A DNA stretch of 64,000 nucleotides from Seison nebaliae. Lineage: Eukaryota; Rotifera; Pararotatoria; Seisonacea; Seisonidae. The stretch is taken from the NCBI GenBank assembly GCA_023231475.1, contig JALJEE010002534.1, forward strand, positions 1 through 64,000. Direction: 5' to 3'. A program made the position numbers and the translations under genes. Below, piece by piece: positions 35,112 to 47,261 of this stretch (positions are counted from its first letter, which is position 1; each line of letters opens with the position of its first letter). The notes below the pieces were generated by a model, which had not been told where the DNA came from, ran no database searches, and saw nothing but the letters and a program-made list of their open reading frames with translations.

Positions 35112-37880
35112 ATGTCGAAAGAAAATAAAAGAGTTGAATCCTATTCATCCGACGCCTCTTCTTCCTCCTTATCGTCGTTAGATGATGAGAACCATCAGAA
35201 TGAGAATGATGATAATGAATCAGGTGACGTTCATTTGAATTTACTGCAAGCCGTTTGTTTCATTGAGGATGCGATTGGTTATAAATCCATATTTCATTCA
35301 TGTCGTACAAAAAATGATATTAAATGGTATCGGCTTTATCATTCATGGCAAATAAAATTCATTATTGGTCTAAGTATTTTCATGGTGAATTGTCTACCAT
35401 TCGTCGAGTATCCCTCCAGTCTCAGTTATACTAGTGACACGAGAAAAGCTTTTCATCGATATCAAATCAATTGTACACTTTTACTCTACATTGAATTGTT
35501 GACATTGATCATTCTCACTTTTGATGTGATATTCAAAACGGTTTTGAAATTATTTCAAAATTCTTTGAAAGAAGGATGGCTACTTACTTATTATCTGATT
35601 CTTTTTATCTCTTTCATCGATTGGAGTTTGACGATGGCGAACGGAAGTAATTGTTCTCCTAATACCAATAATTCTTTACAATATTTTTCCTCTTTACAAA
35701 TTCGACGATATTTCCGTCCATTCTTCCTCCTCCAATCCTCCACTCTCATGAAGAAGATTCTCCATTGTATGCAACGATCTATGAAACCCATTCTCTCCGT
35801 TGGTCTCTTACTCGTTTTTCATCTTTTCTTTTTCGCATTGATGGGAATTCTCATCTTTCCACGAAATCGTAACGGAATACCAATTCATGACGATGAGAAG
35901 GAAGCGTTCGCCGTTTTCGATTCCATCTCTCATTCTCTCATTCATCTACTTGTCCTCTTAACGACGGCAAATCATCCCGACGTCATGATGTTGGCTTATG
36001 CAGCGAATCGATTGTATGTTATTTATTTTGTCATATTCGTATTTTTTGGCACTTATTGTATGGTCTCCATGGTAACGGCTGTTATGTACAACGTTTTTCA
36101 AACTTATTTTCTCGATTCGATGCAATCGGCAATTTACCGTCATAAAATGGCCATATATGCCACATTCCGTTCCATGCAATTATACGAGCGATTATTATAT
36201 AAACGACAAACAATCAAAACATTCGTCCGATTGACAACTATTGAGAAAATGATCAATTTAACCAAATTGTCCAATCTCAAAAAATATAATATCAAATTAC
36301 TTTTACAAACATTTCTCGATCTTCAAAAACAACCAAGACGATTAATCGATCTCACCAATTCATCATCGACGTCAACGACCGATATCGATTCAGATAACGA
36401 TGCTCACAACAATCGATATAACATCCAATTCATGAAACCGGTCATTTATCGGAGTGACGGTCGTTCTGAAAATCTACCTTATTTTTTTTCTAAGCCTGGA
36501 AATTTTAGTTCTATAAAATATTCAAATTATGTCTCAATGGATGTTCATCAATTCGAATATCTCATGAGAGAATTGAACGAGAATGAGAAAATTATTTCCG
36601 TCGACGATTCCATCACACGCACTAACGTCACCACCACCGACATTGCACAACAAATACGTCGGAGAAGTTTGTCACGTATTCCCGAGACACAAGAACAAAC
36701 TTTCCTCCATCGATTACGAGTGTTTGGACAATCGAAATTATTCCATCATCTCGGCGATCTAGTCGCACTCATCAACATCATTATGATAACATGGGAGTTG
36801 GAAGTAGAAGTTCATGGTGGTAGGAAAGCGGAAAAAATTCGAAAAATTTTAAACGCTGCAAATTCAATTTTTCTCATTTTTTATTGTTTCGAACAAGCAC
36901 TCAAGATCTGGTCATATGGCATTTATCAGTATATGCAATCGTTGAATAATGTCTTCGATTTGTTCGTCACTTTATTTCTAATGGCGGCCGAAGGTGTCTC
37001 ATTCGCCTTCCTTTCTGAACCATTCGATTTTACTCCCGATTTCAATTCGACTGATACTCGATCGTCATTTTTCTTCAATAATTCTACGAATTTGACGACC
37101 ACGATAATTCCGTCGACAGTTACACCATCAAATATCATCGATCGTCGTATTCAGGTGTGGGACATAGTTCGGATCATTAACATTCTCATCATGTTCCGTT
37201 TGATTCGATTGATGAAATTGTTCCGAACAATGTCCATAATTTTGAACGCGCTAATTGATCTGGTGAAGAATTTGGGATCGTTTTTTGGTCTACTTTGGTC
37301 TTTATACTATTTTTTCGCCTTGTGTGGAATGCAATTATTTTCAGGGACGATACGACCAGATATTGCACCATTCAACCTCACCAATCAGACGACAACGGCC
37401 AAATGTGGTAGTTATGAACAACTGAATTATTGGGCTAATAATTTCGATGATTTCGCTTCGTCCGTCGTCGTCCTTTGGGATATTATGGTCGTTAATAATT
37501 GGCAGGTCTTCCTCAACGTCTTCAGTCGCGTCACCAACGAATGGTATCAACTCTACTTCATCATCTGGTGGTTCATCTCCACCATCTGTACGATGAGCAT
37601 TTTCACAGCAATCATTCTCGAACTCTTCCTCTCCAAATTGGCAGCAGCCGAACAAACAGAAAAGAAAAAAAAAGAATTACAGACTCAAATGAATCGGACA
37701 CCAACACCGATGACGAGGAGGAATCGTTTTCAGAAAAAGGTACTCAAACCGCGCTCGCCCAAAGCTACCACTCAGAATATCGCCACCGTTTATCAAATAT
37801 TCGAGTCGCGAATCAAAGAACCGACTAACGAATATCTGATGCAAAACCTGAATCGACATCCTGATTTGAAATTAACTTAA
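35112..37880 (+). CDS. TPCN1: Two-pore cation channel (TPC1-like)
   Basis: Single exon, 922 residues from ATG 35112 (frame open upstream but without ATG). Two six-helix channel repeats joined by a cytosolic linker. Repeat I has a pore with LLTTANHPDVMM (about residues 280-292), equal to the TTSNNPDVM filter of TPC1. Repeat II has an S4-like NILIMFRLIRLMKLFRT and a pore with VVNNWQVF (about 791-798), matching VVNNWYII. TPCs are endolysosomal Na+/Ca2+ channels gated by PI(3,5)P2, NAADP adaptors and, in TPC1, voltage. N-x-S/T sites lie in the repeat II S5-pore loop. TPCs are absent from Drosophila and C. elegans. The protein is about 100 residues longer than human TPC1, with a Ser-rich N-terminus and a basic C-terminal tail. 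Confidence 0.93.
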   Translation: MSKENKRVESYSSDASSSSLSSLDDENHQNENDDNESGDVHLNLLQAVCFIEDAIGYKSIFHSCRTKNDIKWYRLYHSWQIKFIIGLSIFMVNCLPFVEYPSSLSYTSDTRKAFHRYQINCTLLLYIELLTLIILTFDVIFKTVLKLFQNSLKEGWLLTYYLILFISFIDWSLTMANGSNCSPNTNNSLQYFSSLQIRRYFRPFFLLQSSTLMKKILHCMQRSMKPILSVGLLLVFHLFFFALMGILIFPRNRNGIPIHDDEKEAFAVFDSISHSLIHLLVLLTTANHPDVMMLAYAANRLYVIYFVIFVFFGTYCMVSMVTAVMYNVFQTYFLDSMQSAIYRHKMAIYATFRSMQLYERLLYKRQTIKTFVRLTTIEKMINLTKLSNLKKYNIKLLLQTFLDLQKQPRRLIDLTNSSSTSTTDIDSDNDAHNNRYNIQFMKPVIYRSDGRSENLPYFFSKPGNFSSIKYSNYVSMDVHQFEYLMRELNENEKIISVDDSITRTNVTTTDIAQQIRRRSLSRIPETQEQTFLHRLRVFGQSKLFHHLGDLVALINIIMITWELEVEVHGGRKAEKIRKILNAANSIFLIFYCFEQALKIWSYGIYQYMQSLNNVFDLFVTLFLMAAEGVSFAFLSEPFDFTPDFNSTDTRSSFFFNNSTNLTTTIIPSTVTPSNIIDRRIQVWDIVRIINILIMFRLIRLMKLFRTMSIILNALIDLVKNLGSFFGLLWSLYYFFALCGMQLFSGTIRPDIAPFNLTNQTTTAKCGSYEQLNYWANNFDDFASSVVVLWDIMVVNNWQVFLNVFSRVTNEWYQLYFIIWWFISTICTMSIFTAIILELFLSKLAAAEQTEKKKKELQTQMNRTPTPMTRRNRFQKKVLKPRSPKATTQNIATVYQIFESRIKEPTNEYLMQNLNRHPDLKLT

Positions 37881-38190
37881 TTAATTTATTTATTCTTCTA
37901 TTATTATTTATTTGAAAATTTTCAAATTTATTTTTTCATACTCTCCAAATACTCTACAAATAAGTGAGAAAAGAAGATATTCATTTTTTTTTTCATTTTT
38001 TTTTTCATACTCCCAAATAAACTTCAAATTAGTTTCATATTTGAAAAAAATTTTGTTAATTTCTAATTAATTAGAAATAATTTAAATGGAATAATTTATA
38101 ACAGTGAATCAATTGAGGAATAATTTATGAATTGAGTTGGAATAACTTTATTAAAATTTAAATGGAAATGATGAAAAAAGAGGTTTTTTT
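37881..38190. other. Convergent intergenic gap, TPC / DPY19
   Basis: 310 bp of AT-rich 3' flank shared by two convergent genes. Nothing else is seen. Confidence 0.5.
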
Positions 38191-40443
38191 TCAATGTATC
38201 TCGAAAACCATATGAGATGATTTGGATGAGGTAAATTTAAGATGAATTTTGTACTGTTTGAGATGTTTTGGACGATTAATTAATCGGAAACATAATAATT
38301 GCTCCAATTGAACGAGTTTCATGTTGACTTCCTCGCTTAGTTCGTAGTCATCAATCAGGTACATGTCGGCCAAAGTACAATCCGTTTGTTTGTTTGGCAT
38401 CTGACAACGAGCTATATCGGCAATGAAATAGTTGACGTGATTCTCCCGTAACAATTGAACCCATTTATTAACGTCTGTATTTAAACCATAGAATTTATAG
38501 AGATGATAAGTGCGATTTCTCAATTGGACATTCTCATAATGTGGATGATTAAATAGTCGTCGATTAGTCGATAATTTCAAATTGGCCATGACGTTCATAC
38601 TACCGGCGAAGATGGCATTCTTCTCAGTATTCTCGTTCACCCAATTGAATAATTCTTCCATTTCAGGATTCTCGTAAGAATTGTGATAAGCCGTTAATTT
38701 TTTTAGGTTCGACGATCCGACGATACACGGCCATATCATCAGACCACCCAACAAATAGATGATGTGTCGATTATGATTCATGAAATAGAAAGGGAGAAGG
38801 AAGAATAAGGCAGCGACGATACAAATGGTCGGGGTCCAAAACAATTGTAATCTCATGATGAATAAGGCCATGATGGTATGGAAGATGGTTTGGAATAGTA
38901 GCAACATTAACGATAAAGGGAAAACATGATTTTCCACTACTTTCTTCTCCTTCTCTTTTCGTTCTTTAACATTTTCATTCGAATAATTGTGAATATTTTC
39001 CGAAATTTGTCGTGCTCCAAAAAAATTTTTTGAAATAAAATATAAAATAATGAGCAGAGTGAGAGAAGCCAAAGGAATTAATAGAGATATTGAGAGATCG
39101 ATGAGAGTTTGTTTGGGAAGGAAATCGAACTCTTTCGCACACAAATACAATTTGGTATGAAATGTTTGAAAGTTGGTGAATTTGGCGAGGAGGATATCCC
39201 AAATATGTCGATCGTCGTTACTGGATTGAATTGAGAAACGAACGAGCATCAAAATTGAGAGAGATGAAAAACAAGAAAGAAAAAGTTGAAGATAATTATG
39301 AAGATGATCAAATAAGAGAATTGTAGCTAGAGTGAAAAAGAAGACGAAAATGAGAACGTAGAAAAGTAGAGAATGAAAGAGGAATCGTTGACAAAATTGG
39401 AAAATGAGAACGAGAAAGAAACTGAGAAGGAAATGAGAGAAAATGTTGAGAAATATAAATTTCTTTATGGACAACTCACGACGATTGTTCACCAGTCTCA
39501 CAAATTCATATGAGAAAATGATGAATAAAGAAACTATTTGTGTGGTCAATTGAAATTGAGCGAATTGCCAAGTGAGAAGATATATGACGTTAGTAACGAC
39601 CAATTTCCAATTGATCATATCATATTTATTCCGTTTGTTCGTCTCATCCAAATAACTGACCATCACCAACCATTGAAGGATATGGAAGGGATATGAAACC
39701 GTTTCCCGTAACGGCAACGTCCACATAACTCGTGTGGCATATCGCAAGTGGAAGAGATAGAAGGAACATGCAATAATGGAAATGAGAATAGAATAAACAG
39801 TTCGATGGAAAGTGAATGATTTGGAGAAATATCGATCGACTAAATCGAAGAATTGTCGAGCGAAAAAATAAGTGAGAAAGAAATAGGAAGTGAACATGAG
39901 CCATTGTAAGAGGAAGAAACATTCGCTATAGAATATGATAGGTTCACCTAATCCCACACAACTAATCACCACGGACGAATCACCTCGATTCACTTCGAAA
40001 CATTCATGTTTCCATAGCAACGACTCTTTCATCCAATATCGATATGATCGATATAATATACCAATAATTAATTCAGGTAATAAATTGAATCGTTGAAGAA
40101 CGTTAATGGAATTCGGTTGTTCAGTTCGATCATCATTCAACAAATGAGTAAACTCTTCCCATAAACTCTCGCCATTCACCAACTGCTTATAATAAGAGTA
40201 ATATAGTCCTTGTTCGGTTCGGAAGGACATCTCTCGCTCCATCTCCGACAACATTGAGAATTGTGTCGAATTTTCGAAGAGCGTTCGAATTAAATTCCAA
40301 TAACAATAACCGACCACCATCCCGATGAGAAGGACGAGTCGATCCCAAGAGAATGCCGACATCATCGTCTTATCGTTTAGCGCAGTAGATGAATTAATAG
40401 TGCGCTTAGAACTGCCTTTCAATTTCTTCCGTTTCTCTTTCAT
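38191..40443 (-). CDS. DPY19L: DPY-19-like protein C-mannosyltransferase
   Basis: Single exon, 750 residues. Multipass membrane protein with about 10-12 hydrophobic segments. Near the N-terminus it has the family signature MSFRTEQGLYYSYYKQLV, containing the catalytic acidic residue of this oligosaccharyltransferase-like GT-C fold. The C-terminal luminal part has LFNWVNENTEKNAIFAGSMN and FNHPHYEN, as in DPY19L1-4. The enzyme adds mannose to Trp in W-x-x-W motifs of thrombospondin repeats in the ER lumen, using dolichol phosphate mannose. It starts with a Lys/Arg-rich cytosolic stretch. No introns were detected. Confidence 0.93.
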   Translation of the reverse strand: MKEKRKKLKGSSKRTINSSTALNDKTMMSAFSWDRLVLLIGMVVGYCYWNLIRTLFENSTQFSMLSEMEREMSFRTEQGLYYSYYKQLVNGESLWEEFTHLLNDDRTEQPNSINVLQRFNLLPELIIGILYRSYRYWMKESLLWKHECFEVNRGDSSVVISCVGLGEPIIFYSECFFLLQWLMFTSYFFLTYFFARQFFDLVDRYFSKSFTFHRTVYSILISIIACSFYLFHLRYATRVMWTLPLRETVSYPFHILQWLVMVSYLDETNKRNKYDMINWKLVVTNVIYLLTWQFAQFQLTTQIVSLFIIFSYEFVRLVNNRRELSIKKFIFLNIFSHFLLSFFLVLIFQFCQRFLFHSLLFYVLIFVFFFTLATILLFDHLHNYLQLFLSCFSSLSILMLVRFSIQSSNDDRHIWDILLAKFTNFQTFHTKLYLCAKEFDFLPKQTLIDLSISLLIPLASLTLLIILYFISKNFFGARQISENIHNYSNENVKERKEKEKKVVENHVFPLSLMLLLFQTIFHTIMALFIMRLQLFWTPTICIVAALFFLLPFYFMNHNRHIIYLLGGLMIWPCIVGSSNLKKLTAYHNSYENPEMEELFNWVNENTEKNAIFAGSMNVMANLKLSTNRRLFNHPHYENVQLRNRTYHLYKFYGLNTDVNKWVQLLRENHVNYFIADIARCQMPNKQTDCTLADMYLIDDYELSEEVNMKLVQLEQLLCFRLINRPKHLKQYKIHLKFTSSKSSHMVFEIH

Positions 40444-40840
40444 TTCGTATTTTTATAAAAAAATTTTCTAACAATTTCCTTTCTCTTACAATTATCGAGT
40501 GATGATTCATTCATGTACCATATGTGTGCCGTATGAGAACGTCATTACTAGTAAATGATCGAACAAAGGAATCGACCGAACAAATGCCGCAGTCATCGAT
40601 CACCAATCGATTAATTCCCTTCCCAAACATGAAAATCTTCAATTCAACTAATTTAAATTATCAGCCTCTCTAATTAATTTATATCTAATTGAAATTCCTA
40701 AAAAATTTAATTATTCGTGCAGAAAAAATGGGAATGCACAAAGAATGCACGAAAATGTTGAAATTGAAGGAAAGTTTATTTAAGAGAAGTTTTTTAGGCG
40801 AAAAAAAATGAGGAAGAAGATGATAATGATTATTTACAGT
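40444..40840. other. Gene-free spacer between DPY19 and LIN52
   Basis: About 400 bp of AT-rich DNA. It contains a short stretch with repeated ATGCAC elements near 40735, similar to those near 58650. No gene is seen. Confidence 0.45.
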
Positions 40841-41398
40841 TTACAAATGTTTCAACGCCGTTTCCAACAAAATGTGCGGTTGTGTACAAGTCAAATTCCG
40901 TTGGAAGGTATAAGACGACGGATTGTTGATGGTGGGCGCGAATTCCGCTTCACAATTCAACGTCATCAAATCCTTCCGATTGATAAGCGGTCCTGTTTCG
41001 TTCGCTTTCTGATGGAGAAGCGATCGACGAATTTCGTTCGCTTCCTGCAATTGTAATTGATATGTGATCGTGTACATGTCTTGGATGGTGTGATGTAATT
41101 TTTCTGGTTGCATTCGAGAGAATTCATTCACTAATTCCACATCGTCCATCGACAAGTTTTCCACCCACTTCTTATCGAATCGTAATTCGGTGGGGAGATC
41201 TTCGATGGGAATTGACGATTCGAAAATATTCTCTGCTTTCTCCTTCGGGAGACTTCGTGTCATATTATCGATGATCTCATTCAAATCCACTTCATTCGCT
41301 TCCTCCACATTCTTCTCCTCCGTTTCTTCTTCGAACATGAGTTCGGTGAGATTCCTCTCCATATTCTCCCACGTAAACTTCTCATTACACAACGACAT
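40841..41398 (-). CDS. LIN52: LIN52, DREAM/MuvB core subunit
   Basis: Single exon, 185 residues. The central segment KKWVENLSMDDVELVNEFSR, followed by YQLQLQEANEIRRSLLHQ, aligns with human LIN52 (KWMAEIEHDDIDMLKELGS, AYQLGLDESREMTRGKFL). In MuvB, LIN52 bridges LIN9 and the p107/p130 pocket proteins to repress cell-cycle genes. The N-terminal 75 residues are acidic. I did not find an obvious L-x-S-x-E pocket-binding motif. It is longer than the human protein (about 115 residues) at both ends. Confidence 0.8.
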   Translation of the reverse strand: MSLCNEKFTWENMERNLTELMFEEETEEKNVEEANEVDLNEIIDNMTRSLPKEKAENIFESSIPIEDLPTELRFDKKWVENLSMDDVELVNEFSRMQPEKLHHTIQDMYTITYQLQLQEANEIRRSLLHQKANETGPLINRKDLMTLNCEAEFAPTINNPSSYTFQRNLTCTQPHILLETALKHL

Positions 41399-41588
41399 CT
41401 CTTGAACGAATTCGTCGAAATTTCAAATGTTTTCAATTTAAAATCTTTTTGGGGACATAAGCTTAGAATTTGAATTTCCGATAAATAATTAAGAAATTGA
41501 ACAATTTTTAATTCGGTACTTTGTCAACTAGTTGGAAGCTTGTCAGATCTCCAATGCAGATTAATTGTTTTAAAATAACAGAAATATA
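41399..41588. promoter_or_regulatory. Compact divergent promoter, LIN52 / coiled-coil membrane protein
   Basis: 190 bp separate the two start codons. AT-rich, no TATA box recognised. Confidence 0.45.
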
Positions 41589-42522
41589 ATGGAATTGAAT
41601 GAGATTGATGATGGTTTGATGGAATGGGAGAAAGACAAGGAAATGGAAACGATAATTAAATGGAAGACAGTTGAAACAACTTCTGACCAGAAATTAAAGA
41701 GTCTCCCTCTCCCCAATTATGGGAGAGTCGTTAACTGTGAGAATGGTTGTGAGGTGGATGGGGAAGTGGAGTGGAGTATTTGAGAGGAGAAGTGATTGGA
41801 GAAAAGTAAAATATTTGATTTCAATTATCATGATTTCCATTTTGTTTCCTTATCTCTCATTCATGCTTATTAATAATGTGGTTATATCCGTTTCGGATGA
41901 GACTGTAATCAACAATGACATTCCGTTAAGTGTGGCGACTACATTCAGTTTTCTCATTTATCTTCTTCCCGATTGTTTGATGAGTGGTGATGGTATGAAT
42001 TTTCAGAACGGATCACCGATATCCACCAATCGAAGAATGATCAGACGTTGAACGATATGCAATATATCGGCCGTATGTGTACCATGAAATTGATTTCAGA
42101 TACGGAAGAAACGATAATGAAAGTTTCAATTTCTCAATCGCTTTTCCATCTCCGTCCACAGTTATAAATGATAGTTGAGAACGACGGGACAGATCATTCA
42201 ATCGAAAATCAATAATGTCGATAATAGTTATGTGGAGAATTATTTGAATCTCGTTCTCCAAATTCATCGGCAGTTAGATGAATTACAGAACGCTTATGCT
42301 AAAGTCATCGGAACCACCGAGAAATTTTTAGACTCGTATTTAACGTCGCCCAATATCTCCAATTTCCGTCTACAACGACGAATAGAGAAAGTGGCGGAAA
42401 AGTTCGCAGAGAAAATCGTTACTCTCCACAATAAGAGGGATGAGCAACAGTCGGATTATAAGCGTCAAACAACCATCATTTCGGAAGGCGTTGGAATTGA
42501 AGAGGCAGAAGACAATGTGTGA
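41589..42522 (+). CDS. Type II membrane protein with C-terminal coiled coil, unknown family
   Basis: Preferred model: four exons 41589-41729, 41785-41929, 42007-42122 and 42175-42522, 249 residues. A polar N-terminus of about 55 residues is followed by one membrane segment (YLISIIMISILFPYLSFMLI), then an extended helical region (KLISDTEETIMKLRTTGQII, IHRQLDELQNAYAKV, RRIEKVAEKFAEKIV). Introns are 55, 77 and 52 bp; the second begins GTGTGG and the first ends TTTGAG, both unusual here. Alternative: two genes, the first a two-helix protein resembling VMA21 that reads through to 42051 and the second starting at ATG 42057. The single-gene model keeps the phase at all three introns, so I prefer it. 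Confidence 0.5.
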
Positions 42523-45500
42523 GAAGTAACTATAAAGAAATTTCCATTCCATCTGATCTCATTTGATAAGTAATAAAAGAAACGGAAATTATTTCACTTC
42601 CTATCATCACATCTCGTCGATTAGAAGCCTAAATTGATCTCTCCATTTCGTCTTTGGAAAAAATATGGTAATTTCTTTAATTATTTTCGGATTAATCGAT
42701 TAGCGCAATTTCATCGTCATTTATCAGAATATATTTATTTCTTAATTCCCCTTCACTCCTATTGCTCACAAATGAACAACAACTGTAGCTCTCTCTCATA
42801 AACGAATTAGGAATTGGAAGAAATGGTTTTCTACCGTTTTTCTTTCTCGTTCTCATTCTAATCGCGTTGATATAGATGGGAGAATGAGTTATTTTATTCA
42901 TTCGCATTCGAAAAGAAAGAAAAGTAAGGAAATTTAATTTTTTTTCTTCTTTCTTATCCACTATCGATAGTTATATGGCGATTGATGGTTTTCTTCTTTT
43001 TGAGAAGAATCGATAAATGAAAATCGAAGAAGATGTAAACGTTCCGGTTCAGTTCGTAAAAATTGATTGTCTAATCAATTGATGTTATTATCGTATCTCA
43101 TTTATCATTAGGGAGAATAATCGATAATAATAATAATTCTCTTGTAAGTTCAGACAGAAATGGTAATCAATTACAAAAATAATTTTTCCGATGAGAAAAA
43201 ATTTGAAATAACTGACGTTTGAATAAGGAGGGAGGGGAGGAGGAGGTGAAGAGGAGGAGGAGAAACAAACGTAGAATAAAACGAACCAACGCCACGCCAC
43301 GCCATTCAACTCATCTCAACTCAACTCGATTCGACTCGACTCGTGTCAATAGATGAGAAATAATTGAATAATTCTCCTAATCTTCCCTCGGAGTGATATG
43401 ACTTAATTAATTTGGTGGAAAGTTATGTAAACAAAAGTCATTACTTATCATTAACATCATCCATCCACTGTCAAAGAATAAATGGTTAAAAGTGACATTT
43501 TTTCTTCTCGAACAATATACTACGTCGACGTCGATGACGATATTGTTGGAGGGGGGAAGGGGGAGAATGAGTGATGGTATAGAGCGGTTATGTATGGATA
43601 TCTAATAATTTGCCAGTCGTTCAGTTCGATTGAACGATACGAAGAGAATGGATGAATGTTAATACGATCAATCACTACACGTACTTCATCTTCCATCAAC
43701 ACGCAATTATACGATATTCTTCTTTTCTTACTGATAACCATTTCTATTCTATTGTTGTTGTCTTCTTCTTCGTCTTCTTCTTCTTCTTTTGTGTGTGGGA
43801 AGAATGGGAGAGGAGGGTGGTGGATAGACTAGAACAAGAAGATATAGTCGCAGCAGATGACTAGTAGAGACGAAATATTGAAGTCGATCTATTGATAACA
43901 TCTCTTCATTCATTTATATTCATTCAGTCATTCGGATTGAATTACACCATCCATATATTCTCTTTTCGTCTAATACTTCTCCGATTGAATGGGGACTGAC
44001 ACTTGCCGTTCTATCCTTCTCCCATGCATTCATTATCATCGATCGTGCGCATACGGTGGTAGAGATATTGATTTAAAAGGAAAATGTTTAAATATCTCCC
44101 CCTCCCCCCCTCCTCTACAATTCCATTACATCGTTACTTCCATCTGATTATTTACATAATACTGAAAAGACATTCCCTAACTTCTCCAAATCATTCTCGA
44201 GTCGTGTGTATATTTCTCTTCCATCACAAATGTAGAGGAGGAGATGTAATGTAGATCTCCAATGTAATTTCATTGATAATGGAATTGATAATGATACATA
44301 TCTGTTAGGAAGCAAATCGATCATCATTCGAATGGAAATCGAAGAATTTCCAAAGAAATCTTAGTGTGAAATTAATCGTCTCAATTCAGACGAATTGACT
44401 ACACCCTAACAACTGATCGTTCGTCCCCTCCCAGTCTCCCAATTTTTTTAAATTTCATTTTAATGGAAAAATATTTTGTGTTTTTATCTTAACGCAATCT
44501 GACTAAATGTACTTGTTGGACGAAGGAGAAAAAATAATTCGAATTTTTATCATAATGCAATCTTTGATTTCTTCTCAAAATTCTATCTAGAAATTCCATT
44601 TCACGACTAGTATTTCGAGTGGAGGAATTTCTCCATCAATTCCATTAAACCACGTCATTGTTCATCTGAAAATCGTCTTAATGTTTCCAATTCGACAGGG
44701 AAATTGAGTGAAATTTGTGTGGGTTGAAGAACGAAATGGAAAAAGTAGAATTTAATTGATCTCTCCATTTTTTAATTCGATTAACAACAACATTAATTTC
44801 TGGTTTGGTGGATGGAATTTATCTGTCGTCCACTCTCCTCCTCCCACCATTCCTCTTGAATGATGGTTAGGACATCTCTCTATATACGTCGATTGGGAGA
44901 TAATTAATAGGAGGACTATTAATTTATTTGAGAAAAATTCATTAAATGTCTTTCGAAAACTTTTCTTTCTGTTTTTTGAGTGAGAATGATGGAATGTCTT
45001 CGATTCGTGTGAGTTTCGTGGGAAAAACTTCCACAACGATACGACGAGAGCAAAAGTGAAGTTGAGTGTTGAAAGTAAATGAATATTTGTTGTGCTGATG
45101 TGAGTGATGGTGGTGGTGTATGATGAGAGGATGTGTATGAAACTGAAACTGCTTCATTTGTTATTTTATCCTTCACTCCATCTTGTCGTTAAGGTGATAG
45201 TTCTCTCTTGTTCCATTTCCTTATTATTTCTTTTGCATCATCTCCCCTTCCCCTCTGACTACATTAGAAGTTCTTCCACATCTTCCAATTTTCATATGAT
45301 TATTTCTCTCTCTCTCTCTCTCTTTCTCTCTCATTGTGTATGTCTTGAAAAGAAATATTATGAGAATTCTTATTAATTTGATTCAGTTTGTCGTGTGAAA
45401 AAAAAAGAAAATTTAATTGGGAGAAGATGATTTTTAATCGATCTGTATGAATTGAATTGTGACAGATTTCGTTCATGGGAAGAGTGAGAATATATTTGAA

Positions 45501-45538
45501 AATATTTTTCGGCCACTGAGAAAGTTTGGAGAGTTGAC
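42523..45538. other. 3-kb gene-free region with low-complexity DNA
   Basis: No convincing coding region on either strand. A purine tract (GGA-rich) lies at 43207-43264, a degenerate CTCAA/ACTCG repeat at 43285-43345, and a (CT)n microsatellite at 45305-45332. It probably serves as 5' UTR and promoter of the RhoGAP gene, the longest upstream region between genes here. Confidence 0.5.
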
Positions 45539-47221
45539 ATGAAGGAGTCATCTCCTCCCAACAAGATCGTTCGCTTATACAACAACATTCACTTCCATTA
45601 CGACAATGTTAAATTAAATAATAATAACAACATCAATAATAATGGTGGTAGTAGTGGTGGTGGTGGCGGAGCGAGTAATAGTAATTTCTCTTTAAACATT
45701 CAATCGACTCATCTGTTGGAGATCAATCATTTCACCCCGAAACAAATCGCTTGGATTTATAAACAATCGTCATATCCCTCATCGTTCGATCGGTCGAATG
45801 ATGAGATTATTGGCAGTATTGACGTTCCCATCGAAATGAATGGGAATGATAAGAAGAAGTGGATGATCCATCGGAAATTCCCTCAAGATTTCCATCATTT
45901 CGATCATTGGCTACATTGTTGTTGTTTCAATCGCTCCTTCACTCAACTGCCCACTATTCACTATGTGAATGTCTCTCAATTCCTCTTCGTACAAAACGAG
46001 GAACAAAGACGAATTCCCCTTAATTGTCAAACGAATAATTATGCGCAATTGTCGAGTGCACTTAAGCTGATTTGTGTGCACTTCATTCACCAATATCTCA
46101 AACGACTCAATGACGTCATTCTCAAAACGAATTATTCGAACCAAATTAATTGTTCATTTGTCTTGAATTGGTGCGAGATCGACAATCACGGACGACGACT
46201 CGTCGATCTGCCAACGAAGAAACATATCAAAATTCAAGAGAACAAAGACTCAACTTGTCAGACATCCATCAACTTCAGTTATGGTCAGAACGACTTAACA
46301 GACGATAGTGGGGAGAATGATTACGAAGTGAACGATGATGATGACGACAACCAATTAATGTCCACCTCCGCCATCAACATTCCTGCAATAGCGACTGGTC
46401 GTTGCATAAAGAAATATGAGGCACTCAATTCCGACGAATTGTCGTTAAATGTCAACGATCTCGTCTCCATCATCGACACGTCGTATGAGACGAAAGAGAA
46501 TTATAATCTTCCCACTAATCACACTCATTGGTATCGGGGGAAGAAGTTGAATGATTTATCTGTCGGTTTCTTCCCTCACAATTGCATCGAATTGATCAAT
46601 GCGAAAAATTTGCTCTCACTCAAATTCCTCCAGACATTGAAAGATGATGGTCGTTTGAAAAAGAGAAAGAATGAAATTGGTGATCAATCTCGATCAAGAG
46701 CCTCCATCGACATCATCCATCCAATGGATACTAATCGGATTGTTCTTCCTTCCACGTCCATCGGTTATCATAATTTATCTAGATCTTCTCTCTCGTCTTC
46801 TTCCTCATCGTCCGTCTCCGGATTAACAAGGAATAATTGCAATATAATTGCAACCAATACTAACAATCGATCAATGATCACCTCAATCATTCATGACACA
46901 AAATCCACATCAACATCTAACACACCGTTAACAACGATAACCACCACGAATATTCAAACGTCATCCTCCTCCTCAAATTCCTCTACTATCACTACCACCA
47001 CCACCACATCAGGAAAATCGGCAGTAACAAATTATTGTTATACTCCGAAAAAGTATTTGAGAAATCGAAAGAAACTAAATCAGAATTCATCCATCTTTCA
47101 ACGTCTCAGAAACTTCTTGTTATATCGACCAAATCGAAATGTTCTCCGTTCTAACGGAATTTTCAAGGAACGTCTTTTCGGTTGTGACTTATGTGAATAT
47201 ATCGTCAACAATAACAGCAGA

Positions 47222-47261
<40 letters not shown>

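Noticed and set aside
41985-42006. A 20-bp intron (GTGATGG...TTTTCAG) joining the membrane segment to the coiled coil
   Set aside because: Too short; the shortest other introns here are 40 bp. A 77-bp intron to the same acceptor restores the frame.
42692-45590. Several 70-95-codon ORFs on both strands before the RhoGAP gene
   Set aside because: Dominated by microsatellite and low-complexity sequence, with no domain and no compatible splice partners.
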